Shown here: positions 37,842 through 45,842 of the stretch, in pieces
How the letters are laid out: each line of letters starts with the position of its first letter
How positions within the stretch are numbered: position 1 is the stretch's first letter
Origin: Waddliaceae bacterium
GTDB lineage: Bacteria > Chlamydiota > Chlamydiia > Chlamydiales > GCA-2709385
Length of the DNA stretch: 64,000 bases
Direction: 5' to 3'
Assembly (NCBI GenBank): GCA_002709385.1
Contig: PAQS01000048.1
Coordinates: 1 to 64,000, forward strand
Position numbers and translations under genes: made by a program
The notes under the pieces: model-generated
The model's input: only the letters and a program-made list of their open reading frames with translations
What the model was told of the DNA's origin: nothing
Databases searched by the model: none

Positions 37842-40799
37842 ATGGGACTGATTAAACTTAGAAACGCTTTGTTCGTGCTTTTTGGACTTTCGATTATCAG
37901 CACTTTTTCTTTAGTAGCCGATACCTTCGACGATGATATAGAAGATATCAATGAGATTTCTTCTACAAGACAAGAATACGAAGAAGATTTTCCCGGTAGT
38001 TTTCAAGACTTATTGCTACCTGAAAGTGAGGATACAGAAACTCCTTACGACGATTTCGACGATGTACCGAATTACAATATTGCTAGTGAAAAGATTCCTG
38101 CAGGTTCTCTTTTAGCATTAGCAGATAGAGCCGTTGCAGGTAATACAGATTCGGATTTGATTCATTATGATTTCATTATCAAGAATCCTCTTGGAAGTAT
38201 TGCTGTTACAGATGAGCCGTTAAGCCCTGAAGAAGATAATGACAAACGTTATGAAATTAATTTCAACAATGTGCCTATCACAGAATATCTGAAATTCATT
38301 TCAAAGATTTCCGGCAAAAATTTTGTTTTTGAAGAAAGTGATCTTGAATTCAACGTTACCATTGTGTCTGAAGTTCCCGCTTCTATCCAAGAAGTTCTAT
38401 CTATCTTAATGCAAGTTTTACGTATTCACGAATTATCGCTTTTAGAAGAAGGTGATAACCTCCTCATTCACCAAAACAAAAATGTGACTCAACCAGGTGC
38501 TTTAGTACCTGAAGATAGTAGATTAGACCAAGAAGTTATAACACGTGTTTTCCGCTTACACAACATAGGCGCAGAAGAACTTGCTGAAGTTCTCCAGCCC
38601 ATGCTTTCACCACAGGCTGTTTTACAAGTTATTGCAGAAACGAGAACTGTTGTTTTATCTGATTTCATTGGAACGGTAAAAAAAGTAGGCGATTTAATAC
38701 GCAGTCTAGACAAGCCTAATACTAGCTTAGAAATTGGACGCTATGTTGTACGTAGTACAGGAATGAGTACTTTGATTGAGTTGGCATCTAGAATATTAGA
38801 GCCTTTAGCCGAAGAAAATCCACTCATCATGGTTCCTCAATCTGCAACGAACTCTGTATTCATCGTTTCTACTCCTTACTTAGTAGAACGAACAATCGCA
38901 ATCATGTATACCCTTGATGTTAACCGCCGCGACCCAACAATTCGCCGCGATATTCAAACTGGTATACTTCCTGATTCTGTTTCAGATGCTTCAAACAAAA
39001 AAAATGAAACATCTACCAACAATAATCAGCGAACAAATGTTCGTCCTTCAACGCAAACCTCTACGCGCCGTCCAGCTGTAAGAGAAAAACCAGCTCCTGT
39101 ACGTGTTGTACGTATTCAAGAAAATGGTGAAGTCACTGATGAGTTAGGCAGAGTATTTGTTGCTAATGAGCTTGGACAACTTCAAAATGAAATTGGACAA
39201 ACTGTAAAGATTGATCCAAATGGACAGCTTGTAAATGAAAAAAGCGAGCCAGTTATCACTGTTCGATCTAATCAACTGACTAACTCTTTAGGTTCTACAT
39301 ACAAAATTGATGAACAAGGTCGTTTTGTTGATGATAAGTCTGGAGCAATCTACAGCCCAGAAGGCAATGGTGTTTTTCTTGGGAATGACGGTCAACGTTA
39401 TATCTTAGATGGACAAGGACGCTTTATTCTTCGCCCTACAACACCTGAAGAAAATACTGTAACTGATAGCTATCCTGACTTCAGCTTTTTTGAACCATCT
39501 TCAGAAGAGTCAAGTGTAGATTTTGATGCTGAATCACCTCTCTATGATTTCCGCGATCAAGGAATTCCTGGTGGCGATTTGGATATTCCTGACGCTTTTG
39601 CTGAAGATTTACCAGTAGGACATATCCAAAATACTTCCTTCTTCATTCACAAATTGGAATATCGTGAAGGTGCTCAAATTGAAAAAGCATTAAAAGCTAT
39701 TGGTGAAAGTCTACTGAATTCAGACAATGTAAACCAAGGCTTCGTATCGACTGTAAATAGCGTACAGTTTGTAGAAACTTCTAATGCAGTAGTATTTACC
39801 GGAGACCGAGCATCTATCGATCGCGTGAAAGAGCTTGTACAGTCACTTGACACACCTCTCCGACAGGTTTACATCGAAATGCTTATCATGGAAACAAACA
39901 TTGATAAAGCATTAGATTTCGGTGTTCAGTGGAGTGCAACAAACTTTAGCGGCAACACTTCATCTGGTGGTGGATTTATTACTCCAGGTTCCTTACTTCC
40001 TGCAGCAACAGCTACCGTAGCAACAAGCCCTGATGCTTCAGGATTTAGCAGCTCTGCAGGATTTAACCTCGGAATCATTGGTAAAGTATTAACAAAAGGT
40101 CCTGATGAATTTACTTCTATTGGAGCACTTGTTGATGCACTACATGCCGATGCAGATACGAATATTATTATGACACCTAGACTGGTTACAGAAGATGGTA
40201 AACCTGCTGAATTTTTTGTCGGATTCAATACACGTTTCCAAAAAGACTCTGTAGTCAACGCTGAAACCAGTGTTGTATCAACAAACTTTGAATTCCGTGA
40301 TGTTGGTACCAGACTGAAAATTCGTCCTCTACTAGGTAGTGGTGATATGATTACTCTCGATATCGAACAGGAAATTTCTTCTGAAATTTCTGGAGAGGAA
40401 TCTACTGATGATGAAGCTGATATTGCATCTTCCATTGGTCCAACCACACGAAAAAGCCGCACAACAACCCGTGTTCACGTAAATGACGGTCACTTCATCG
40501 TAATTAGTGGGATGATCAGTACTGAAACACTACGTTCACACTCAAAAATTCCATGTTTAGGTGGACTTCCTTGGGTTGGTAACGCTTTTGGTAGCACATC
40601 GAATCGTGACTTAAAACGAAACCTTATGATCTTTATCCGTCCTCACGTAATCACAACTCCTGAGGAAATAGCTGAACTTACAAAGCGTAAGCATGCAGAG
40701 TTTTATAATGACTCTACTCCAGACGCTAAATTCGACTATACAATAGATCCAGGGTTAGATTTCCTTGTTCCTCATAACAAGGGTCACTTAAAACGATGA
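37842..40799 (+). CDS. cdsC: T3SS outer-membrane secretin CdsC/SctC
   Basis: 985 aa. The secretin forms the outer-membrane gate of the injectisome. There is a signal peptide (residues 1-26), an acidic region, N-domains from about 140 to 370 (including NVPITEYLKFISKISGKNFV and VLQVIAETRTVVLSD), and the secretin core at about 675-955 (VYIEMLIMETNIDKALDFG, then DADTNIIMTPRLVTEDGK and VISGMIS). Between them, about residues 425-530, lies a run of short beta repeats of about 20 residues (YKIDEQGRF, YILDGQGRF). It matches CT674 by place. AGAGG precedes the ATG. The stop overlaps the next start (ATGA). Confidence 0.92.
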   Translation: MGLIKLRNALFVLFGLSIISTFSLVADTFDDDIEDINEISSTRQEYEEDFPGSFQDLLLPESEDTETPYDDFDDVPNYNIASEKIPAGSLLALADRAVAGNTDSDLIHYDFIIKNPLGSIAVTDEPLSPEEDNDKRYEINFNNVPITEYLKFISKISGKNFVFEESDLEFNVTIVSEVPASIQEVLSILMQVLRIHELSLLEEGDNLLIHQNKNVTQPGALVPEDSRLDQEVITRVFRLHNIGAEELAEVLQPMLSPQAVLQVIAETRTVVLSDFIGTVKKVGDLIRSLDKPNTSLEIGRYVVRSTGMSTLIELASRILEPLAEENPLIMVPQSATNSVFIVSTPYLVERTIAIMYTLDVNRRDPTIRRDIQTGILPDSVSDASNKKNETSTNNNQRTNVRPSTQTSTRRPAVREKPAPVRVVRIQENGEVTDELGRVFVANELGQLQNEIGQTVKIDPNGQLVNEKSEPVITVRSNQLTNSLGSTYKIDEQGRFVDDKSGAIYSPEGNGVFLGNDGQRYILDGQGRFILRPTTPEENTVTDSYPDFSFFEPSSEESSVDFDAESPLYDFRDQGIPGGDLDIPDAFAEDLPVGHIQNTSFFIHKLEYREGAQIEKALKAIGESLLNSDNVNQGFVSTVNSVQFVETSNAVVFTGDRASIDRVKELVQSLDTPLRQVYIEMLIMETNIDKALDFGVQWSATNFSGNTSSGGGFITPGSLLPAATATVATSPDASGFSSSAGFNLGIIGKVLTKGPDEFTSIGALVDALHADADTNIIMTPRLVTEDGKPAEFFVGFNTRFQKDSVVNAETSVVSTNFEFRDVGTRLKIRPLLGSGDMITLDIEQEISSEISGEESTDDEADIASSIGPTTRKSRTTTRVHVNDGHFIVISGMISTETLRSHSKIPCLGGLPWVGNAFGSTSNRDLKRNLMIFIRPHVITTPEEIAELTKRKHAEFYNDSTPDAKFDYTIDPGLDFLVPHNKGHLKR

Positions 40800-41743
40800 T
40801 CACTACACCATTTATAAATCGATTAGGAGTTCTCACACTCCTAGTCGCTTTACTTTGCACTTCTTGTCTCAAACACGAAACACAATTAGAGCCTCAAGTA
40901 AGCTACAAGGGTTTTCCTGCTCGTATAGCTCTTTTACCTTCTGCCTTCACAGAACTTTCTAGTACTGAATCAGATTCTGATTGGGGACGAGAATACAGAG
41001 CTGCAAAAGTTTTTGCAAAAGACAACGATTATTACAGAGCCATCACTTCTTATAAAAAGACTCTTGTATGGATTCCTGATTCTGAAAGTACACGTATAAT
41101 GGAAATCCATTACCATATTTTGCTTTCTTACTACCTTGGGCATAAACATAAGGCTGTCATTGATTACTTTGAACAAAGTCCTTTGCGTTTTGCGGACAAA
41201 AATTTTCCGGCTTTTCAAGATCTTTTGACTCTTCTTTATGATAGCTATTTACAAATCGGTGAAGCTGAAAAAGCAGAGCAAATCCGACAAGCAATTGCGA
41301 GTATCGATAAAGAAGAAGGGACAAGACTACATGCTCACTCAGCAGTCTACTATGGTGATTTTGCAGCAATGGATGAAGGACTTGACTCTCTTCAAGAGTT
41401 TCGCGATTCCTATGAAGACAACAAACTATCTGTAAAAACAGCTCGCCTACTTAATATCATCCCCGGAGCAGGCTACGCCTATGTCGGGCAAAAAAAAACA
41501 GCATTTACAGCTTTTATCCTAAACACAGTTTTCACTGCCGCTACAGTGTACTTTGCTAAAAATGATAATATCCCTATGGCTATTATACTTGCTGGTTTAG
41601 AAACTGGTTGGTATTTTGGTGGAATCAATGGAGCAGGCATAGCTGCAAAAGAATACAATGACAACCTTTACTCAAAGCTAGGAAAAAGCTTACTTCGCAC
41701 AGAAAAAGCTTTTCCAATCTTCAATTTGAATTATGCTTTTTAA
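40796..41743 (+). CDS. Putative lipoprotein with TPR-like repeats and C-terminal membrane pair
   Basis: 315 aa. Signal sequence ends in LCTSC (Cys near residue 23), a possible lipobox with an unusual Cys at -3. A helical TPR-like region spans about 60-200. The C-terminal 90 residues carry the pattern NIIPGAGYAYVGQKKTAF, two hydrophobic segments and GWYFGGINGAGIAAKEYN, typical of proteins encoded next to exported YidD-like genes in other bacteria. It overlaps cdsC by 4 nt (ATGA) and the next gene by 11 nt, so it is co-expressed with the secretin. A pilotin-like role for CdsC is possible but unproven. Confidence 0.65.
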   Translation: MITTPFINRLGVLTLLVALLCTSCLKHETQLEPQVSYKGFPARIALLPSAFTELSSTESDSDWGREYRAAKVFAKDNDYYRAITSYKKTLVWIPDSESTRIMEIHYHILLSYYLGHKHKAVIDYFEQSPLRFADKNFPAFQDLLTLLYDSYLQIGEAEKAEQIRQAIASIDKEEGTRLHAHSAVYYGDFAAMDEGLDSLQEFRDSYEDNKLSVKTARLLNIIPGAGYAYVGQKKTAFTAFILNTVFTAATVYFAKNDNIPMAIILAGLETGWYFGGINGAGIAAKEYNDNLYSKLGKSLLRTEKAFPIFNLNYAF

Positions 41744-42242
41744 ATACCTGTCTTATTTTCTAATCACTTTCAGCTGCTTCTTCAGCTTTTTATTCTCTAA
41801 TCCATGGGGAAAAGACGCTGATTTACTACAAAACACAAACACTTCTCCAAAAGTAAAGATTCAAGGGCCTGGCATTCGATTTGCAGAAATTGCTATCGGA
41901 TTTTTCCGCGACTATATTTCACCTGCAGATGGCCCACGAAGTCACTACTTTCCCAGTAGCTCGAAATACACTTTAGATGCCATCCGAGAATATGGCTTTT
42001 GGGAAGGGTTCCTTCTCGGTTCAGATAGATTACTTAGGGAAAATAACGCCGATTGGGTGTATCCCACCATCATTAAGGAGGGATACCGAATTAAACATGA
42101 TCCTATTAAGAAGCTTCATTCAATAAAGACTGTAAAGCCTCACGTAAGTTCTCCAACCCCTGCAAATATCCCTCATCACGAGACCGTCCAGGAGATTCTT
42201 GAAGGGGTAATACATAAGGGAAATCAATCATCTTTACAGTAA
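41733..42242 (+). CDS. yidD: Exported YidD-like protein, degenerate
   Basis: 169 aa with a signal peptide (about residues 1-24). Residues about 45-115 match the YidD fold (IGFFRDYISPADGPRSHYFP, then YTLDAIREYGFWEGFLLGSDRLLR). The two cysteines of the YidD signature (GPRCRFxPxCSxY) are serines here, so it is a variant. Classical YidD is a small inner-membrane-associated factor that helps YidC insertion; this one should be periplasmic. The last 45 residues overlap, on the other strand, the conserved end of the inositol-kinase gene and may be a run-on of little function. Confidence 0.65.
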   Translation: MLFKYLSYFLITFSCFFSFLFSNPWGKDADLLQNTNTSPKVKIQGPGIRFAEIAIGFFRDYISPADGPRSHYFPSSSKYTLDAIREYGFWEGFLLGSDRLLRENNADWVYPTIIKEGYRIKHDPIKKLHSIKTVKPHVSSPTPANIPHHETVQEILEGVIHKGNQSSLQ

Positions 42243-42927
42243 CACCATACTGACCTACATGATCATTACCTTCATATAGAATAAAGAGAGACGAAGAAAC
42301 AAACTCTATATCAGTATTTTCCTTGAACCAAGAATAAATAGGTTCAATTTGATCAAGAGTTTCCTGTATAGCATCTTTACGAAGACGAACACCATCAAAA
42401 TAATACTGACTTAGATGCTCTTTTACTTCACTAGAAACAATATTTCGACACTCATTCTTATCAACTTTTTCATAAGATTCTGTACAACGGTTGTATCTAC
42501 GATACCCTAAAACTCGATACCCCAACTCTCCTGTTGTCGTTTTCTGATCAACGATTTTTCGACGATCAATTTTCTCAACTCCCATATCAGTAACCCAAGT
42601 ACGGGTTCCCATTTTGATATCAATCATTGCTGGGTTCTGGTAGTTAGCTGTTAAATCCTCCATTTGGATATAAACTTCACCATCAACAATCGAAGAACCC
42701 TCATATTTTGGTGTAAAATTTTCTAGACCAGAGTACTCACTTATTATTTCATAAAAATGAGCTTCAGCTTCTTGAGTTTTTTTCAGAATAGAACTATCCC
42801 CTACCCGGATAATTTCCCCATGACCTGCCGCCTGATCAAAATCATCATTTGCTTTTCTAGAATCATCATCTTCTTCTATGTCATAATACGCATCTATTCT
42901 AGAAAAAATTCCTGTCAATTCACACAT
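42106..42927 (-). CDS. Inositol polyphosphate kinase-like protein (eukaryotic IPK family)
   Basis: 273 aa, close to the size of IPMK and of the IP6K/IP3K catalytic cores, which phosphorylate inositol phosphates with ATP. The defining motif PxxxDxKxG is present as PAMIDIKMG (P99, D103, K105, G107). Also seen are GHGEIIRVGDSSILKK (glycine-rich N-lobe start), SSSLFILYEG (211-220), the metal-binding VKMIDF (IDF at 234-236) and the family end DEGYLQGLENL. All catalytic motifs look intact. GAGG lies 7 nt upstream, and the gene follows a SulP transporter by 12 nt. A eukaryote-type enzyme in a bacterium suggests acquisition from a host. It could act on host inositol phosphates if secreted; no signal peptide is seen. 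Confidence 0.8.
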   Translation of the reverse strand: MCELTGIFSRIDAYYDIEEDDDSRKANDDFDQAAGHGEIIRVGDSSILKKTQEAEAHFYEIISEYSGLENFTPKYEGSSIVDGEVYIQMEDLTANYQNPAMIDIKMGTRTWVTDMGVEKIDRRKIVDQKTTTGELGYRVLGYRRYNRCTESYEKVDKNECRNIVSSEVKEHLSQYYFDGVRLRKDAIQETLDQIEPIYSWFKENTDIEFVSSSLFILYEGNDHVGQYGVTVKMIDFPYVLPLQESPGRSRDEGYLQGLENLREALQSLLNEAS

Positions 42928-42939
42928 CTTCAGCCTCGC

Positions 42940-44784
42940 TTATTCCACCGGAATTGGTTTGGTATCTAAACCAATAATTACAGTAGGAATACTTTCCCTT
43001 TTTCGCTTTTTATCTTCTAGTACAAGTTCTTTAGCTCGAATAAAAGAAGTCATGGCTGCAAAACGCGGCCTTGATTCCTCAAACATAGAAATATTATCTT
43101 TTCCAATGACTTTATCAATACCTGAATCAATTATTACACGATAAACCCAGCGAGTAACTCCAGCTAAAATTAAATGCCTACCTGTACTCTCTAAATACTC
43201 GTGAAGCTGTTGTAAAGCAAAGCAACTTGTTGCATCCATATGCCGAGCATTACGCATATGCAAAATCAATACCCGTATTTGCTGGTCACGAGCGAGAGTT
43301 TTTAACGACGCTTGAAACAAATCTGCCGAACCAAAGAAAAGATCTCCTTCTATATTCACTAAACAAATTTCTGGGTTAGGACGTGACTCAGCAGAACTTA
43401 AAGGTTTGAATTCACCTGCTTCATTAAAGCCATATTCAACAAGTGAAGGATTAGCTGCTTTTCTTAAATAAAGAGTTACCGATGTAGTTACCCCTAAGAA
43501 AAAAGCTAAATCTAAACTTAAGAAAAAAGAAGAGAGCACTGTTACTGCAAGAACTAAAGCATCCGATCCCGTAGTCCAGACACTTAAACGAAACTGTTTC
43601 GCATCAACCATTCCCGCAGAAGTAAAGAGCAAAAGAGCAGCTAATGAAGCGAGGGGAATATAAGTAACAAGACCACCAAGAAATAATAAAATAGCAGCGA
43701 CAACAACACCACCTAATATAGTAGCCATGCGAGTTTGAGCTCCCGATGCCAAGTTCAAAGCACTTCGAGAAGGACTTCCCGATACAGCCATAGCACCCAA
43801 AAGAGAAGAGAAAACATTCCCCATCCCCAAACCAAAAATTTCTTGATTCACTTCAAATCGCTGCCCGCTTGTTGCTGAAATAGACTTCGCAACAGAACTT
43901 GCTTCTAACACTGATAACAAAGCAATCATCAATGCCAAAGGCAAGAGACTATTTAAAACCTGTAAATCAAAGAAAGGTATTGTAGGGCGCACTGAAGTTA
44001 AATGAATCTCACCATAATCACGAACTAAAACGACAGAACTTTGCCCTTCAACCCACTCAGCCGGGCTCCAACCCAAAACTTGTACCAAAACTGCAGCTAG
44101 AATCAATACAATCACAGCTTTTGGAAAACGGGTTTTTATACCTTTCATCAAAATCAAACAACTTAGGCTAAACACTCCAATAATAGTTGTATGCCAATCC
44201 AAATTACCTACATGACTAAACACATAGAGGATTTTACTAAAGAGAGAGTGCACTCCTTCCATTTTATTTAAGCCAAAAAAGGTAAAAAGCTGGTTTACAG
44301 CAATAGCCATTGCTGCCCCACAAATATACCCTATAACGACCGAACGACTCACAAACTGTGTTAATTTCCCCAGCTTGAAATACCCTGCTAAAATCTGAAA
44401 AATACCAGCCAAAAAGCCTATTTGAGTCACAAGCTGCATAGCAATGACATTCCTCTCAAGAGGAGTCGCATCTTGGTAAAAGTTGTAAAGAATTTCCGCT
44501 GTTCCAGCTTGAATAAGTACCGCTATAGCATTAGTTGGACCAATAACTAAATGCTTAGAAGAACCAAAAGCACCACCAAAAATAGCACCAAAAACTGCTG
44601 CAAATAAACCAGCTGCAGGTGGTAAATTAGCAACTAACGCATAAGCCATCGCCTGAGGAATAGCCAGTAAAGCTACTGTAAGAGCTGCTGTAAGATCATG
44701 GCGAAACGTATCTGATGTGTAACCATGTAACTCATCAGCTAAAGAAGAAATAACAACTGACTCTGAATCAGATTTATCAACCAT
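42940..44784 (-). CDS. SulP-family anion transporter with STAS domain
   Basis: 614 aa. SulP carriers move sulfate, bicarbonate or dicarboxylates. Residues about 30-440 have 10-14 hydrophobic helices with the family start LTVALLAIPQAMAYALVANLPP and GLFAAVFGAIFG, then VIGPTNAIAVL. Residues about 455-570 are a cytoplasmic STAS domain (EICLVNIEGDLFFGSADLF, then LHMRNARHMDATSCFAL). The ion cannot be read from sequence. A GGGG lies only one base before the ATG. It is followed by the inositol-kinase-like gene after 12 nt and preceded by the PAP2-like gene. Confidence 0.88.
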   Translation of the reverse strand: MVDKSDSESVVISSLADELHGYTSDTFRHDLTAALTVALLAIPQAMAYALVANLPPAAGLFAAVFGAIFGGAFGSSKHLVIGPTNAIAVLIQAGTAEILYNFYQDATPLERNVIAMQLVTQIGFLAGIFQILAGYFKLGKLTQFVSRSVVIGYICGAAMAIAVNQLFTFFGLNKMEGVHSLFSKILYVFSHVGNLDWHTTIIGVFSLSCLILMKGIKTRFPKAVIVLILAAVLVQVLGWSPAEWVEGQSSVVLVRDYGEIHLTSVRPTIPFFDLQVLNSLLPLALMIALLSVLEASSVAKSISATSGQRFEVNQEIFGLGMGNVFSSLLGAMAVSGSPSRSALNLASGAQTRMATILGGVVVAAILLFLGGLVTYIPLASLAALLLFTSAGMVDAKQFRLSVWTTGSDALVLAVTVLSSFFLSLDLAFFLGVTTSVTLYLRKAANPSLVEYGFNEAGEFKPLSSAESRPNPEICLVNIEGDLFFGSADLFQASLKTLARDQQIRVLILHMRNARHMDATSCFALQQLHEYLESTGRHLILAGVTRWVYRVIIDSGIDKVIGKDNISMFEESRPRFAAMTSFIRAKELVLEDKKRKRESIPTVIIGLDTKPIPVE

Positions 44785-44816
44785 ACCCCTACTTTAGATT
44801 TCTACGAGCAAGATAA

Positions 44817-44846
44817 CAAGTTTAAATTTAAAAAAATTCAAACTTG
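44817..44846 (-). terminator. Inverted repeat between the PAP2-like and SulP genes
   Basis: Arms CAAGTTTRAATTT and complement (13 bp, one G-U) enclose a 4-base loop. On the minus strand TTATCTTG follows, a weak U-rich tail. It may partly terminate the PAP2-like transcript before SulP. Confidence 0.4.
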
Positions 44847-44864
44847 TAGAGTCTTTTCTAAAAC

Positions 44865-45674
44865 CTAAATTGGTAAAAGACTGTTTTTATCTAATTTACC
44901 TTCTTCAGAAACTTTAGACCCGATTAAATAAGAGAAGCAACTGCTAGCGACGTTCCAAGTTTTAGCAATCGTCTTTTCAATTGCCTTATGTCCCATTACT
45001 AAGCTCATAGCTGGGATAGCGACACATCCAGCACCAACAACAACATCAATAACAGAGTGACAATGAGCAGTTGTATGATAAGTCCAAATAATATCTCCAA
45101 GCCCTAATAATACCATAAGAGCTTCGATAGTTTTTTCTTGCTTACTATGATCTAACTTAGAAAAGTACTCTAAAGTAAAAAAAGAAGAAATAGCAGAAGA
45201 TGTTAACATAATTGCATGCCCAGAAACATCAATTCCCCACTCTTGAAGCATATAGTCTCTTATTAATTCACGCATAAAAAAACCACCCAAAACCACAGGG
45301 ACTCGATAAAGATTAGGAACTACTAGGCCGTAATAAATATTTTTTGCACTTGCTTTTAGAACTCCGCCTTCATTATTCACGTCATTTCCCAAAACAAGAT
45401 TAGCACAAGCAATCCCACCAACAGCACACATAGGAATAGAAGTAAGAGGACTATACGTTCCCTCACAAAGAATATTGATATAATCTAAAACAGGAAAGCC
45501 TTTGAGAGCGCTATAACACAGCTTCTCACCACCGTTATAAAACACATCAGCACCAGATGTATACATCTGCTGCACTGCTCCAACAGTTGCACCCAACAAA
45601 GGACCAGCACTTACTATCAATCCATGTTCTACTGTAGAACTTGAAAAAGTAGATTTATCATTATTTATATTCAT
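44865..45674 (-). CDS. Multi-pass membrane protein resembling sphingomyelin synthase/PAP2
   Basis: 269 aa with about six hydrophobic segments. Two motifs stand out: SGH at 151-153 in DVSGHAIMLTSS, and H206-x3-D210 in TTAHCHSVIDVVV. Sphingomyelin synthases and related PAP2-type lipid phosphotransferases use SGHT and HYTxD, with the same His-x3-Asp spacing, as their catalytic triad, followed and preceded by membrane helices as here. The protein could transfer or remove lipid head groups. The match is to motifs only; without homologue searches it could be an unrelated membrane protein. It is the first of three minus-strand genes with SulP and the IPK-like gene. Confidence 0.5.
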   Translation of the reverse strand: MNINNDKSTFSSSTVEHGLIVSAGPLLGATVGAVQQMYTSGADVFYNGGEKLCYSALKGFPVLDYINILCEGTYSPLTSIPMCAVGGIACANLVLGNDVNNEGGVLKASAKNIYYGLVVPNLYRVPVVLGGFFMRELIRDYMLQEWGIDVSGHAIMLTSSAISSFFTLEYFSKLDHSKQEKTIEALMVLLGLGDIIWTYHTTAHCHSVIDVVVGAGCVAIPAMSLVMGHKAIEKTIAKTWNVASSCFSYLIGSKVSEEGKLDKNSLLPI

Positions 45675-45842
45675 ATTTTAAAACCTATTTTTTTTAGCAT
45701 GAAATAGTATTTTATTTAATAATTTAAGTAAAGAATTATATTTTAAGTAAACTGCATTAATTAATGAAAAATCTCTTATTTAAATAATTTCACTGTTCAA
45801 GTACAATACTACTTCTATCAAAATCATTACTGTGCAAGAGCT

